Made by a program: the position numbers and the translations under genes | The notes under the pieces: model-generated | Told to the model about the DNA's origin: nothing | Seen by the model: only the letters and a program-made list of their open reading frames with translations | The model's database searches: none | Assembly (NCBI GenBank): GCA_947174565.1 | Contig: CAMWJL010000006.1 | Location: forward strand, 1 to 48,084 | DNA from: an uncultured Prevotellaceae bacterium | GTDB taxonomy: Bacteria > Bacteroidota > Bacteroidia > Bacteroidales > Bacteroidaceae | Length of the DNA: 48,084 bases | Direction: 5' to 3' | Shown: in pieces, positions 33,768 through 42,629 of the stretch | Layout: every line of letters starts with the position of its first letter | Position numbering within the stretch: the first letter of the stretch is position 1

Positions 33768-36377
33768 TTATTTTCTACATGGCGGTCCAAAATAACTATA
33801 GCATGAGTCGTCAGGATTTATCACAATCTTCTCTACCACAATCTCAGGGTCAACCATCATGATTTTCAGCTTGTGACGTTTCCTCGCACGGAGCTTAAAA
33901 GTGGTGTCAAGCCACCGCATATTGTCAAAAATCTCGCTTCTCATCTTCACTCCTCTACCGCTCAACGTCAGCGTGCTGTTGCGTGGTAGCGGCTTCAACT
34001 TTCCTGACCGTTCAATGTTCTCTTTCGTATATTCATTGAATATATCGACAAACCCCCTGCGGGCATCAAGCGTCTGAACAGGTTCGTCATCTACCTGTAC
34101 GGCAATTCGTAACCCTCTTTCCGGCCTTATGTCCTGTGTCGGCAAAATAGCTATTGCAATCCTCACACTATCTCCCGTACAATCAATCTCATACTCCAGC
34201 ACAGGCCCTTTTCCATCTGTTATACTTGCGGCTGCCACATCGTTGCTTCCCATACACCCTGCCGCACGTCCAAGATCAGGGAACAGCGTCCAGCGCAGAC
34301 CTCCCACGGCTTTGTTGCGTGAATAATCAACAGCATCAATAGCGTACTCCTCCGACACATGCGCTGGCTTGCTGTCCACACCACCATCGTTTTGTCCATC
34401 AACATGATACAGCTCAGGCATCCTGTTGTTGTCAGGCATAGACCATTGCGAATAACCAATGTGCTTATCCTGCATCATGCCATTCCATTTGCCACCACTC
34501 ATTTTCCTATTATAATAATCTGTCAGCAACGAGTCTTTGGCGAACAAATCCCTTGCCCTGTCGGCATAGACATTGGCAATGGTATCGTTCTTGGACGCAT
34601 AATAATGGTTGCGCGTAACGTCAATGTATAATTGCGCCACACAGGCAGATGCTACGGTCGGATAATACACAAGCTGGAAATAGGCATCGTCAGCAGCCTC
34701 GGGAATGCGTTTGCGCACCTCTTCGGCCTTCACCGCCAGCTCTTCCCATAACTTGTATATCCGCGATGCCTCGTCATAGTTCTCCACACTGAAAAGCCCC
34801 GGCACCTGCACCTCAGCCTTTCTCCACAAATTATATTTCGGATATTTCGCCAAAATGTCCGCCACATCATCCGCTACTCCTTGTCCGAAGACAGACGCAC
34901 TCCACGAACGCAGATAGTCCATCTCGTCTCCCGGTCCAACCAGCTCCGGATTCCAAGCGTAGTGCATGATGAAGTCAATCGGCAATTCTTTGGGTTTCAG
35001 GTCTCCCACATTCACTATCCAAAGGCGGTCTATTCCATTGCGATATGCCAAATTGAGCTGCTCGCGCAGTTTCGGGATGGGAGAAGTGTTCACCCATCGG
35101 TCATTCCACGGGCCTCCATTCATATCAATGTGGTAATACAATCCGAATCCACCCTTTCTGGCTTTCTCGGCAACCGACGGGACACGTCTCAGATACCCCC
35201 AATTATTGTCGCACAATAGAATCGTGACATCATCCGGCACAGAGAACCCCGCGTCATAATAGCGTTGCACCTCGGTAAACACCGCCCACAGTTGAGGCAC
35301 GCTGTCCGCCCGCCCGTAGATGTCACTGATGATATTCCGTTGACTTTCAACCACTCTGTATAGCGTCTTGATGTTCTCGCTGTCATCCCCTTTACCCATA
35401 GCCACGTCACCGTCGCCACGCATACCAATGGTAATCAGATTGTCAAACCCCTTGTTGCGTTCAAGCCCCTCACGAAAGAATCGGTCAATATTGTGCGGAT
35501 TGGAAGCATAATCCCAAGCCCCTATGCTGTCTTTGCGCAACTTATATTCCTTGTGCGCCCTCATCATCGGCTCATGATGACTTGTCCCCATCACGATTCC
35601 GTATTCGTCAGCCAATGCAGGACAAGCAGGGTCGTCCTCATTGAAAGCGGTATCCCACATAGCAGGCCACAGATAGTTGGCTTTCAATCGCAACAGCAAC
35701 TCAAACAGGTGCGCATACACCTTGGAGTTTATCCCTCCAAAACGGTTGACACACCATCCTCCAAACGAGGGCCATTCATCGTTGATGAATACTCCGCGGT
35801 ACTTTACCTTGGGAGATTGCTGAACGACCCGACCAGAGAAATACAGGCTTTCCTGATGCTGCACTGGCACATCAGCCCAAAAGTACCATGGAGACACACC
35901 GATGCGCTTGCTTATCTCATAGATGCCATAGATGGTTCCCCGTTTGTCGCTTCCAGCTATCACGAGATTCCCCTCCACATTCTCTATCACATAGGCTTCC
36001 CATTGTCCTGCCACTTCGCCAACATCCAACTTGCCAGCCGATACCAACTCATCAATAAAACTGCTTTTTCCTATCGTCCCGACGATAATGTTCCCCTTGC
36101 CGTTCCTCGGAGTGAAAACAACTTCAGACATTGTGCCTGTGACCTTGCCTATATCATCAGCCAAATCCTTTGCAGCCCTTATCACACCGGGCCAATCGCT
36201 CTCGCTGACCGTTATCGGTGCCGACACAGAATGTTCCGCAATGACGAACTTGCCACTCACACGGGCTGCTACAGCATTCACACCTGCATACAGGCACGCA
36301 AATGCGACTGATAGCGTCACGACTAAGGTACGGAATGCCGCACACTGTCTTTCATCTTTTACTTTTCCTTGCATCAT
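33768..36377 (-). CDS. Secreted GH115 xylan alpha-1,2-glucuronidase
   Basis: This 869-residue exported glycoside hydrolase should remove (4-O-methyl-)glucuronic acid from xylan. The signal peptide is TLVVTLSVAFACLYAGVNAV. The N-terminal domain (residues 40-165) carries IIVGTIGKSSFIDELV and GSDKRGTIYGIYEISKRIG. The catalytic barrel shows KYRGVFINDEWPSFGGWCVN, LKANYLWPAMWDTAFNEDD, GIVMGTSHHEPMMRAHKEY and DDVTILLCDNNWGYLRRVP. These are GH115 hallmarks. The C-terminal region (TLSGRGVKMRSEIFDNMRWL, then VDPEIVVEKIVINPDDS) matches the family's beta-rich end. It stands alone and has a palindrome in its leader that could be an operator. It may act with the GH3 enzyme at 12688, but they are 18 kb apart. 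Confidence 0.93.
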   Translation of the reverse strand: MMQGKVKDERQCAAFRTLVVTLSVAFACLYAGVNAVAARVSGKFVIAEHSVSAPITVSESDWPGVIRAAKDLADDIGKVTGTMSEVVFTPRNGKGNIIVGTIGKSSFIDELVSAGKLDVGEVAGQWEAYVIENVEGNLVIAGSDKRGTIYGIYEISKRIGVSPWYFWADVPVQHQESLYFSGRVVQQSPKVKYRGVFINDEWPSFGGWCVNRFGGINSKVYAHLFELLLRLKANYLWPAMWDTAFNEDDPACPALADEYGIVMGTSHHEPMMRAHKEYKLRKDSIGAWDYASNPHNIDRFFREGLERNKGFDNLITIGMRGDGDVAMGKGDDSENIKTLYRVVESQRNIISDIYGRADSVPQLWAVFTEVQRYYDAGFSVPDDVTILLCDNNWGYLRRVPSVAEKARKGGFGLYYHIDMNGGPWNDRWVNTSPIPKLREQLNLAYRNGIDRLWIVNVGDLKPKELPIDFIMHYAWNPELVGPGDEMDYLRSWSASVFGQGVADDVADILAKYPKYNLWRKAEVQVPGLFSVENYDEASRIYKLWEELAVKAEEVRKRIPEAADDAYFQLVYYPTVASACVAQLYIDVTRNHYYASKNDTIANVYADRARDLFAKDSLLTDYYNRKMSGGKWNGMMQDKHIGYSQWSMPDNNRMPELYHVDGQNDGGVDSKPAHVSEEYAIDAVDYSRNKAVGGLRWTLFPDLGRAAGCMGSNDVAAASITDGKGPVLEYEIDCTGDSVRIAIAILPTQDIRPERGLRIAVQVDDEPVQTLDARRGFVDIFNEYTKENIERSGKLKPLPRNSTLTLSGRGVKMRSEIFDNMRWLDTTFKLRARKRHKLKIMMVDPEIVVEKIVINPDDSCYSYFGPPCRK

Positions 36378-36419
36378 GATTTATTAGAGGGTGTTTATTC
36401 ACATCAATTTCCTTTATCC

Positions 36420-36445
36420 ATTGATATAGACACAACTATATCAAT
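36420..36445. promoter_or_regulatory. 10-bp inverted repeat upstream of the GH115 gene
   Basis: ATTGATATAG (36420-36429) and CTATATCAAT (36436-36445) are perfect inverted arms around ACACAA, 43 bases above the GH115 start. This spacing suits an operator for a dimeric regulator, or a leader hairpin. A degenerate -7-like box (ATTCTTTG, minus strand, 36496-36489) lies further up. No other structure was seen in 36446-36651. Confidence 0.4.
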
Positions 36446-36651
36446 CGTCTGTCATACCGACGAATCTGAATTTCAGGGCAAAAATGCAAAGAATTGTTCA
36501 CTCCCACAATTTTTAAGCCAACTTTCTCGTATCAAACTCCCGTTTTCCGCCTCTTCAAAGCACAGGACACATTCACCACTGCAAAAGTGTCAGCGAAACA
36601 AGCCCTTTCTTTTGTCATCAAATTGGTCAATATGTTCGCACTCACAGCCAC

Positions 36652-36732
36652 AAAATCGGTCTGAGTCACACCTATGAATAGGGAGTGAGTCACTCCCCAT
36701 TTAGGGTGTGACTCACTCCCCTTTTGAGGCAT
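36652..36732 (+). repeat. Triple-19 palindromic repeat, family II, copy B
   Basis: AAAA is followed by units at 36656-36674, 36680-36698 and 36703-36721, linkers TGAAT (5 nt) and ATTT, and the tail TTTTGAGGCAT. Unit 3 is identical to unit 3 of copy A. Unit 2 (AGGGAGTGAGTCACTCCCC) is a near-perfect palindrome and differs from copy A in its right half. As with copy A it lies in a divergent gap (GH115 on minus, acetyltransferase on plus) and points towards the plus-strand gene. Confidence 0.88.
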
Positions 36733-36864
36733 CAAGTATTGGTCATTTTGTACGATTTCGGCTTCTCGGCTGTGAAGAAAGGTGTCGGAACGGAGTTTCA
36801 GGCTCAGAAGCGATAAAAAATCGTTAATATTGTGGGAACGAAACCAGTATAAGGGAAAAAAGTT

Positions 36865-36872
36865 GTATCTTT
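36865..36872 (+). promoter_or_regulatory. Putative -7 box for the parE-argF' operon
   Basis: TATCTTTG matches TAnnTTTG and ends 24 bases before the ATG at 36897. No TTG box at the right spacing was found. Confidence 0.55.
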
Positions 36873-36896
36873 GCCCCAAATTTTGTTTGTGATAGA

Positions 36897-38030
36897 ATGG
36901 TAACCATCAAGAAAGTAGAGACGAAGGAGGAACTGAAAAAGTTTATCCGCTTTAATTACGAATTGTATAAGGACAACCCCTATTCTGTGCCCGACTTGTA
37001 TGAGGACATGGCGAACACGTTCTCCGACAAGAACGCTGCGATGGAGTTCTGTGAGGCGGCTTATTTCCTGGCGTATAAGGATGAGAAGGTGGTGGGGCGC
37101 GTGGCAGCCATCATCAACAAGAAGGCTAACAAGACTTGGAATCTCAAGAATGTGCGCTTCGGATGGATTGACTTTGTGGATGACGAGGAGGTGAGCGAGG
37201 CACTGCTGCAGGCGGTGGAAGCGTGGGGCAAGGAGCGTGGCATGGACACGATTCAGGGTCCGTTAGGCTTCACGGACATGGATGCCGAGGGTATGCTGAT
37301 TGAGGGTTTCGAGGAGCTTTCGACGATGGCTACTATCTATAACTATCCCTACTACCAGCGGCACGTTGAGAGGTTGGGCTTTGAGAAGGATGCTGACTGG
37401 ATTGAGATGTTGATGACTGTGCCGAAGGAGACGGGGCTGCCCGAGCGGTTGAAGCGTGTGGCGGAGATTGTGATGAAGAAGTATGACCTGCGCATCAAGA
37501 AATACACGTCGGCAAAGAAAATTGCGAAGGAGTATGGGCAGGAGATATTCTCGGTCATCAACGAGGCTTTCAAACCTTTGTTCGGCTACAGCGAACTGAG
37601 TCAGAAGCAGATAGACCAGTATGTGAAGATGTTCCTTCCTGTGCTCGATCTGAAACTGGTGAGCCTCGTGACGGAGGCTAACGGACGTTTGGTGGCTGTG
37701 GGCATTTCGATGCCCTCCATGTCGAAGGCGTTGCAGGCTGCCAAAGGAAAGCTCATGCCATTGGGCTGGTGGCACTTGCTGAAAGCGTTGAAATTCAAGA
37801 AGCCTAAGGTGCTCGACCTGCTGCTGGTGGGTGTGCTGCCCGAGTATCAGAGCAAGGGGGTGAACTCCATCTTGTTCTACGACTTGCTGCCCATCTATGT
37901 CTCTGAGGGTTACGACTATGTGGAGACGAATCCCGAACTGGAGTCGAACGACAAGGTGCAGCAGCAGTGGATTTATTTTGAGAGGAGACAGCACAAGAGA
38001 AGAAGGTGCTATAAGAAGGAGATAAAATGA
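36897..38030 (+). CDS. GNAT-like acetyltransferase of unknown substrate
   Basis: This is a 377-residue cytosolic protein. Its last 150 residues contain a GNAT acyl-CoA-binding motif [21 protein letters not shown], with the Q-x-x-G-V pattern, then [18 protein letters not shown], typical of the final strand and helix. The N-terminal half ([20 protein letters not shown], then [14 protein letters not shown] and [19 protein letters not shown]) looks like a second, degenerate GNAT-type fold. Similar proteins are common in Bacteroidota with no known function. Its stop codon overlaps the parE start (ATGA), so it heads the operon. The very basic tail ([12 protein letters not shown]) is unusual and could bind nucleic acid or membrane. 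Confidence 0.75.
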   Translation: MVTIKKVETKEELKKFIRFNYELYKDNPYSVPDLYEDMANTFSDKNAAMEFCEAAYFLAYKDEKVVGRVAAIINKKANKTWNLKNVRFGWIDFVDDEEVSEALLQAVEAWGKERGMDTIQGPLGFTDMDAEGMLIEGFEELSTMATIYNYPYYQRHVERLGFEKDADWIEMLMTVPKETGLPERLKRVAEIVMKKYDLRIKKYTSAKKIAKEYGQEIFSVINEAFKPLFGYSELSQKQIDQYVKMFLPVLDLKLVSLVTEANGRLVAVGISMPSMSKALQAAKGKLMPLGWWHLLKALKFKKPKVLDLLLVGVLPEYQSKGVNSILFYDLLPIYVSEGYDYVETNPELESNDKVQQQWIYFERRQHKRRRCYKKEIK

Positions 38031-39994
38031 TGGCTGAACAGAACCTGAACAACACTCCCGATAATAATTATGGCGATGCCAACATCATCACGCTGACGGG
38101 CGTGGAGCACATCCGCCTGCGTCCGGGCATGTACATCGGTCGTTTGGGCGACGGAGGGCATGCTGAGGATGGCATCTATGTGCTGTTGAAGGAGATTGTC
38201 GATAACAGCATCGACGAGTTCAAGATGCAGGCAGGCAAGCGCATTGAGGTGGAGGTGAAGGACAACCTTGCCGTGACGGTGCGCGACTATGGTCGTGGCA
38301 TTCCGCAGGGCAAGATGATTGAGGCTGTGAGCATCCTGAACACAGGCGGCAAGTATGACTCGAAAGCGTTTCAGAAGTCAATAGGTCTGAACGGTGTCGG
38401 CACCAAAGCTGTGAATGCGTTGTCGAACCGTTTTGAGGTGAGAAGTTACCGAGACGGCGTGGTGCGCACCGCCGTGTTTGAGAAGGGCAAGTTGGTGAGT
38501 GACCAGACGGAGAAGACGAGCGAGGAGAATGGCACTTACATTTACTTCCAACCCGATGACACGCTGTTCCTCAACTACAAGTTTCACGACGAGTTTGTCA
38601 GCAACATGCTGCGCAACTATACCTATCTGAACACAGGACTGGAGATTTACTACAATGGTAGTCGCATCGTGAGTCGCAACGGCTTGAAAGACCTCTTGAA
38701 AGACACGATGGACACCACTCCGCTCTACGACATCATCCACCTGAAGGGCGACGACATAGAGATAGCTTTCACCCACACCAACCAGCAATATGGCGAGGAA
38801 TACCACTCGTTTGTGAACGGTCAGCACACCATTCAGGGCGGCACGCATCAGAGTGCGTTCAAGGAACACATTGCAAGAACCATCAAGGAGTTCTACGGCA
38901 AGAACTACGAGTATAGCGACATACGCTCGGGCATCATTGCGGCAATTGCCATCAATGTGCAAGAACCGCAGTTCGAGTCGCAGACAAAGATTAAGTTGGG
39001 TTCGCTCACGATGGAGCCAAACGGAGGCATCAGCGTGAACAAGTTTGTGGGCGACTTCATCAAGACAGAAGTTGACAACTACCTGCACAAGAACTTGGAC
39101 GTGGCGGAGACCATCGAGGAAAAAATCAAGGACAACGAGCGAGACCGCAAGGCAATTGCAGGTGTGACGAAGTTGGCACGCGAACGTGCGAAGAAGGCGA
39201 ACCTGCATAACCGCAAACTTCGCGACTGCAAGATACACCTGAACGATGCGAAGGGAGAACAGAAGGAGGAGAGTTCTATCTTCATCACCGAGGGCGATTC
39301 CGCCAGCGGCAGCATCACGAAGAGCCGCGACGTGATGACCCAAGCCGTATTCTCGCTGCGAGGCAAACCGCTCAACTCATACGGGCTGACGAAGAAGGTG
39401 GTGTATGAGAACGAGGAGTTCAACCTGTTGCAAGCTGCCCTCAACATCGAAGACGGTATTGACGGCTTGCGCTACAACAAGGTCATTGTCGCCACCGATG
39501 CCGATGTCGATGGCATGCACATCCGACTGCTGATGATTACGTTCTTCCTGCAATTCTTCCCCGAACTCATCAGAACCGGACATGTTTACATCCTACAGAC
39601 ACCGCTCTTCCGTGTGAGAAACAGGAGGAAACGCATCAGAAAGACGGCACTCGACCAGTACATGGCAGAACATCCTGACAGCAAAGGCGACTTTGTGACC
39701 ATTTACTGCTACAGCGACGAAGAACGTCAGAACGCCATAGAGCTGCTCGGTCCTGAGCCTGAAATCACCCGATTCAAAGGCTTGGGAGAGATTTCGCCCG
39801 ACGAGTTCAAGAACTTCATCGGCTCCGACATGCGTCTGGAGAGCGTCACGCTGCGCAAGACCGACCAGGTGAAGGAACTGCTCGAGTACTACATGGGCAA
39901 GAACACCATGCAGCGACAGAACTTCATCATCAACAATTTGGTTATCGAGGAGGACAAACCCGAAGAAGACCAAGAAATGAAAGAAGATGAGTAA
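38027..39994 (+). CDS. parE: DNA topoisomerase IV subunit B (GyrB/ParE family)
   Basis: This 655-residue ATPase subunit of a type IIA topoisomerase decatenates chromosomes with ParC. The GHKL ATPase shows [25 protein letters not shown]-type [22 protein letters not shown] and [15 protein letters not shown]. The TOPRIM domain has [17 protein letters not shown] and [15 protein letters not shown]. The C-terminus carries [20 protein letters not shown]. It overlaps the preceding gene by four bases and coaD by eight. GyrB and ParE are hard to tell apart by eye; no parC or gyrA is adjacent. The short acidic tail after the TOPRIM-associated region and the coaD context favour ParE from general knowledge. 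Confidence 0.92.
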   Translation: MMAEQNLNNTPDNNYGDANIITLTGVEHIRLRPGMYIGRLGDGGHAEDGIYVLLKEIVDNSIDEFKMQAGKRIEVEVKDNLAVTVRDYGRGIPQGKMIEAVSILNTGGKYDSKAFQKSIGLNGVGTKAVNALSNRFEVRSYRDGVVRTAVFEKGKLVSDQTEKTSEENGTYIYFQPDDTLFLNYKFHDEFVSNMLRNYTYLNTGLEIYYNGSRIVSRNGLKDLLKDTMDTTPLYDIIHLKGDDIEIAFTHTNQQYGEEYHSFVNGQHTIQGGTHQSAFKEHIARTIKEFYGKNYEYSDIRSGIIAAIAINVQEPQFESQTKIKLGSLTMEPNGGISVNKFVGDFIKTEVDNYLHKNLDVAETIEEKIKDNERDRKAIAGVTKLARERAKKANLHNRKLRDCKIHLNDAKGEQKEESSIFITEGDSASGSITKSRDVMTQAVFSLRGKPLNSYGLTKKVVYENEEFNLLQAALNIEDGIDGLRYNKVIVATDADVDGMHIRLLMITFFLQFFPELIRTGHVYILQTPLFRVRNRRKRIRKTALDQYMAEHPDSKGDFVTIYCYSDEERQNAIELLGPEPEITRFKGLGEISPDEFKNFIGSDMRLESVTLRKTDQVKELLEYYMGKNTMQRQNFIINNLVIEEDKPEEDQEMKEDE

Positions 39995-40436
39995 GAAAGC
40001 CCTATTTGCTGGAAGCTTTTACCCTTTCACTAAAGGGCATCAGAACATCGTCGACCGCGCCCTGCGAAGTGTGGCCGACGAAGTCGTTATAGCCATTGGC
40101 ATCAACCACGACAAGCGTAGCACCTGCTCCTGCGAGGAGCGTCTGCAAGTTATCCGACAACTCTACAAGGACAATCCGCATGTGCAGGTGGAAGCCTACG
40201 AAGGACTTACGACCGACTATGCTCAACGCATTGGAGTGGACTTCCTCCTGCGTGGCGTAAGGAGTGTCAAAGACTTTGAGTTTGAACGAGATATGGCAGA
40301 GGTGAACAAGCGTCTTACAGGCATAGAGACCGTATTCCTCCTCTGTGACCCTGAATATGCCTGCATCAGTTCCAGCGTGGTGCGCGAACTGATGTCCTAC
40401 AACACTGACGTAACTGAATTTCTACCAACGATATGA
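39987..40436 (+). CDS. coaD: Pantetheine-phosphate adenylyltransferase
   Basis: This 149-residue enzyme makes dephospho-CoA from 4'-phosphopantetheine and ATP, the fourth step of CoA synthesis. The nucleotidyltransferase motif is [21 protein letters not shown]-x-G-H is intact, but the usual Asp of the G-T/S-F-D-P block is Tyr here. The other blocks are [20 protein letters not shown] and the C-terminal [19 protein letters not shown]. The length is slightly short (159 in E. coli). It overlaps parE by eight bases and the S41 gene by four (ATGA), so the three are coupled in translation. Confidence 0.94.
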   Translation: MSKKALFAGSFYPFTKGHQNIVDRALRSVADEVVIAIGINHDKRSTCSCEERLQVIRQLYKDNPHVQVEAYEGLTTDYAQRIGVDFLLRGVRSVKDFEFERDMAEVNKRLTGIETVFLLCDPEYACISSSVVRELMSYNTDVTEFLPTI

Positions 40437-42118
40437 AACAACTATTCCCCTGTATCAAAAGCACAATGACATTCTTGCTGGCGATGGCGTGTATGCCACT
40501 CATCGCACAGCAGAAAGGCTACTCTGACATAGACCAACAGATGCGCAAGCTCGTCTTTGCGCAAGCGTCCATCAACCAGCTTTATGTGGATACCGTTGAC
40601 ATCAAGAAGATGACCGAAGAAGCCATCCGCGGCATGCTCAAAGAGCTGGATCCACACTCCACCTACACCCCTGCCAAGGACGTGGAGGCACTGAACGAGC
40701 CGCTCACAGGTTCGTTTGACGGTATAGGCGTGTCGTTCAATTTGGTGGAAGACACCCTGCTCGTCATCCAACCCACCAGTGGCGGACCTTCGGAGAAAGC
40801 GGGCATCATCGCTGGCGACATGATTGTGACGGTCAACGACACGTCCATCGCTGGCGTGAACATGTCGAGAGAGGAAATCATGAAGCGTCTCCGTGGCCCA
40901 AAAGGAACGAAGGTGCATCTGGGCATTATCCGCCGTGGCGTGAAGGGTGTGCAGGAGTTCACTGTCACACGAGACAAGATTCCCGTCTATACCATTGATG
41001 CCTACTATATGGTGGATCCAACCACTGGTTATGTGCGCATCAGCAGCTTCGGGGCAACCACCAACGCTGAGTTCATCAAGGCCGCCACTCAGTTGCTGGC
41101 TGCTGGCATGAAAGACCTCATCATCGACCTTCAAGGCAATGGCGGCGGTTATCTGCAAGCCGCAGTCGATTTGTCCAACCAATTCTTAGCCAACAATGAA
41201 ATGATTGTCTATACACAAGGGCGCACCACGGGACGGCACGAGTATCGCGCAGAACGGGGCAAGATGAACATCAACAAGGTAGTTGTGCTCGTTGATGGCT
41301 ACACCGCTTCCGCCGCCGAAATCTTGTCGGGGGCGATACAGGACAACGACCGAGGCATCATCGTGGGACGGCGCACCTTTGCCAAAGGTCTCGTACAGCG
41401 TCCTGTCACCCTGCCCGACGGCTCTCTCATCCGACTCACCATCGCCCACTATTATAGCCCTGTGGGACGCTGCTTCCAAAAGCCCTACGAAAAAGGAGAT
41501 AGGAAGAAGTACGATATGGATATGCTTGACCGCCTCAACAGCGGCGAGTTGATGAGCGCGGACAGCATCCACTTCCCCGACTCTCTCAAGTACATGACCA
41601 AAGGCGGACGCATTGTCTATGGCGGCGGTGGCATCATGCCTGATGTCTATGTGCCGCTCGATACGACACGCTACACCCGTCTGCACCGTGAGCTTGCTGC
41701 CAAAAACTGCGTCAACCCAACAGTCCTCAAGTGGATTGACCTCCACCGCAAATCACTCATGAAAGAATACGATGTCTCCACGTACCGCAAGGCCAAAGCG
41801 AGACAAACCGACAACAAAAACTACGACCCCATTGATTTGACCGCTGGCTTCGACCGCTTCAAACAGCAGTTCACCGTGCCACAAGACATGCTCGACATCC
41901 TTGTTGCGAAAGCCCAAGAAGCCAAGATAGAATACACAGACTCCGCTTTCCAAGCCACGCTGCCCATGCTGAAATTGCAACTGAAAGCACTCGTGGCACG
42001 CGACCTCTGGGACATGTCGGAATACTTCCAAATCATCAACCCCACCAACGAAATCTATCAGTGCGGCTTGGAAGCCATCAAGGACGACAGCCTCTTTGAG
42101 AAAATCAAATCAGAATAG
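40433..42118 (+). CDS. S41-family C-terminal processing peptidase with PDZ domain
   Basis: This 561-residue exported protease of the CtpA/Tsp type probably processes or degrades envelope proteins. The signal peptide is TMTFLLAMACMPLIA. Then comes the N-terminal helical region (LDPHSTYTPAKD), a PDZ domain (residues about 95-180: GIGVSFNLVEDTLLVI, then AGIIAGDMIVTVNDTSIAG), and the S41 core. The catalytic Ser is in VLVDGYTASAAEILSGAIQD and the Lys in GRRTFAKGLVQRPVTLPDG. A C-terminal extension of about 130 residues past the core is helix-rich and typical of Bacteroidota members. The start overlaps coaD by four bases. The ybeY gene follows after 50 bases. Confidence 0.93.
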   Translation: MKQLFPCIKSTMTFLLAMACMPLIAQQKGYSDIDQQMRKLVFAQASINQLYVDTVDIKKMTEEAIRGMLKELDPHSTYTPAKDVEALNEPLTGSFDGIGVSFNLVEDTLLVIQPTSGGPSEKAGIIAGDMIVTVNDTSIAGVNMSREEIMKRLRGPKGTKVHLGIIRRGVKGVQEFTVTRDKIPVYTIDAYYMVDPTTGYVRISSFGATTNAEFIKAATQLLAAGMKDLIIDLQGNGGGYLQAAVDLSNQFLANNEMIVYTQGRTTGRHEYRAERGKMNINKVVVLVDGYTASAAEILSGAIQDNDRGIIVGRRTFAKGLVQRPVTLPDGSLIRLTIAHYYSPVGRCFQKPYEKGDRKKYDMDMLDRLNSGELMSADSIHFPDSLKYMTKGGRIVYGGGGIMPDVYVPLDTTRYTRLHRELAAKNCVNPTVLKWIDLHRKSLMKEYDVSTYRKAKARQTDNKNYDPIDLTAGFDRFKQQFTVPQDMLDILVAKAQEAKIEYTDSAFQATLPMLKLQLKALVARDLWDMSEYFQIINPTNEIYQCGLEAIKDDSLFEKIKSE

Positions 42119-42168
42119 CCCGTAGTGATGCGGCACGCCCCCTACATCGCCATTACGCAAGAAACCCT

Positions 42169-42606
42169 ATGATTTCCTACCAAACAGACCAAGTGCGGAT
42201 GCCTGCCATCCGTCGCCGCGACACCAGCGCATGGATTAAAGCCGTGGCAGCCTCTTACGGCAAGCGTGTAGGCAGCATCGCCTACATCTTCTGCAATGAC
42301 GACAAAATCCTCGAGGTGAACCGTCAGTACCTGCAACACGACTACTACACCGACATCATCACCTTCGACTACTGCGATGACGAACGCCTGATGGGCAAGA
42401 AGGACACCATCTCTGGCGACCTCTTCATCAGCCTCGACACCGTGCGTTCCAACGCCGCACAACAAGGCACCGCCTACGAAGAAGAGCTGCACCGCGTCAT
42501 CATCCACGGCATCCTCCACCTCTGCGGCATCAACGACAAAGGCCCAGGCGAACGCGAAGTGATGGAAGCCGCAGAGAATAAGGCACTCGCCATGCTCAAA
42601 GAATAA
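42169..42606 (+). CDS. ybeY: Endoribonuclease YbeY (rRNA maturation)
   Basis: This 145-residue metal-dependent RNase matures 16S rRNA and takes part in ribosome quality control. The metal site region is ELHRVIIHGILHLCGINDKG: the first two His of the H-x3-H-x5-H motif are present. The third position is Asp (or the following Lys) instead of His. From general knowledge this variation recurs in Bacteroidota, so the enzyme is probably active. Other family features are YIFCNDDKILEVNRQYLQHD and YYTDIITFDY. The length is normal. It lies 50 bases after the S41 gene and 23 before argF'. Confidence 0.93.
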   Translation: MISYQTDQVRMPAIRRRDTSAWIKAVAASYGKRVGSIAYIFCNDDKILEVNRQYLQHDYYTDIITFDYCDDERLMGKKDTISGDLFISLDTVRSNAAQQGTAYEEELHRVIIHGILHLCGINDKGPGEREVMEAAENKALAMLKE

Positions 42607-42629
42607 GCCCTACTTAAAAAATAATAACA

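Noticed and set aside
38378-39343. 321-codon minus-strand open frame inside parE
   Set aside because: It is a shadow of the parE coding frame; the sense protein has all type IIA topoisomerase motifs.
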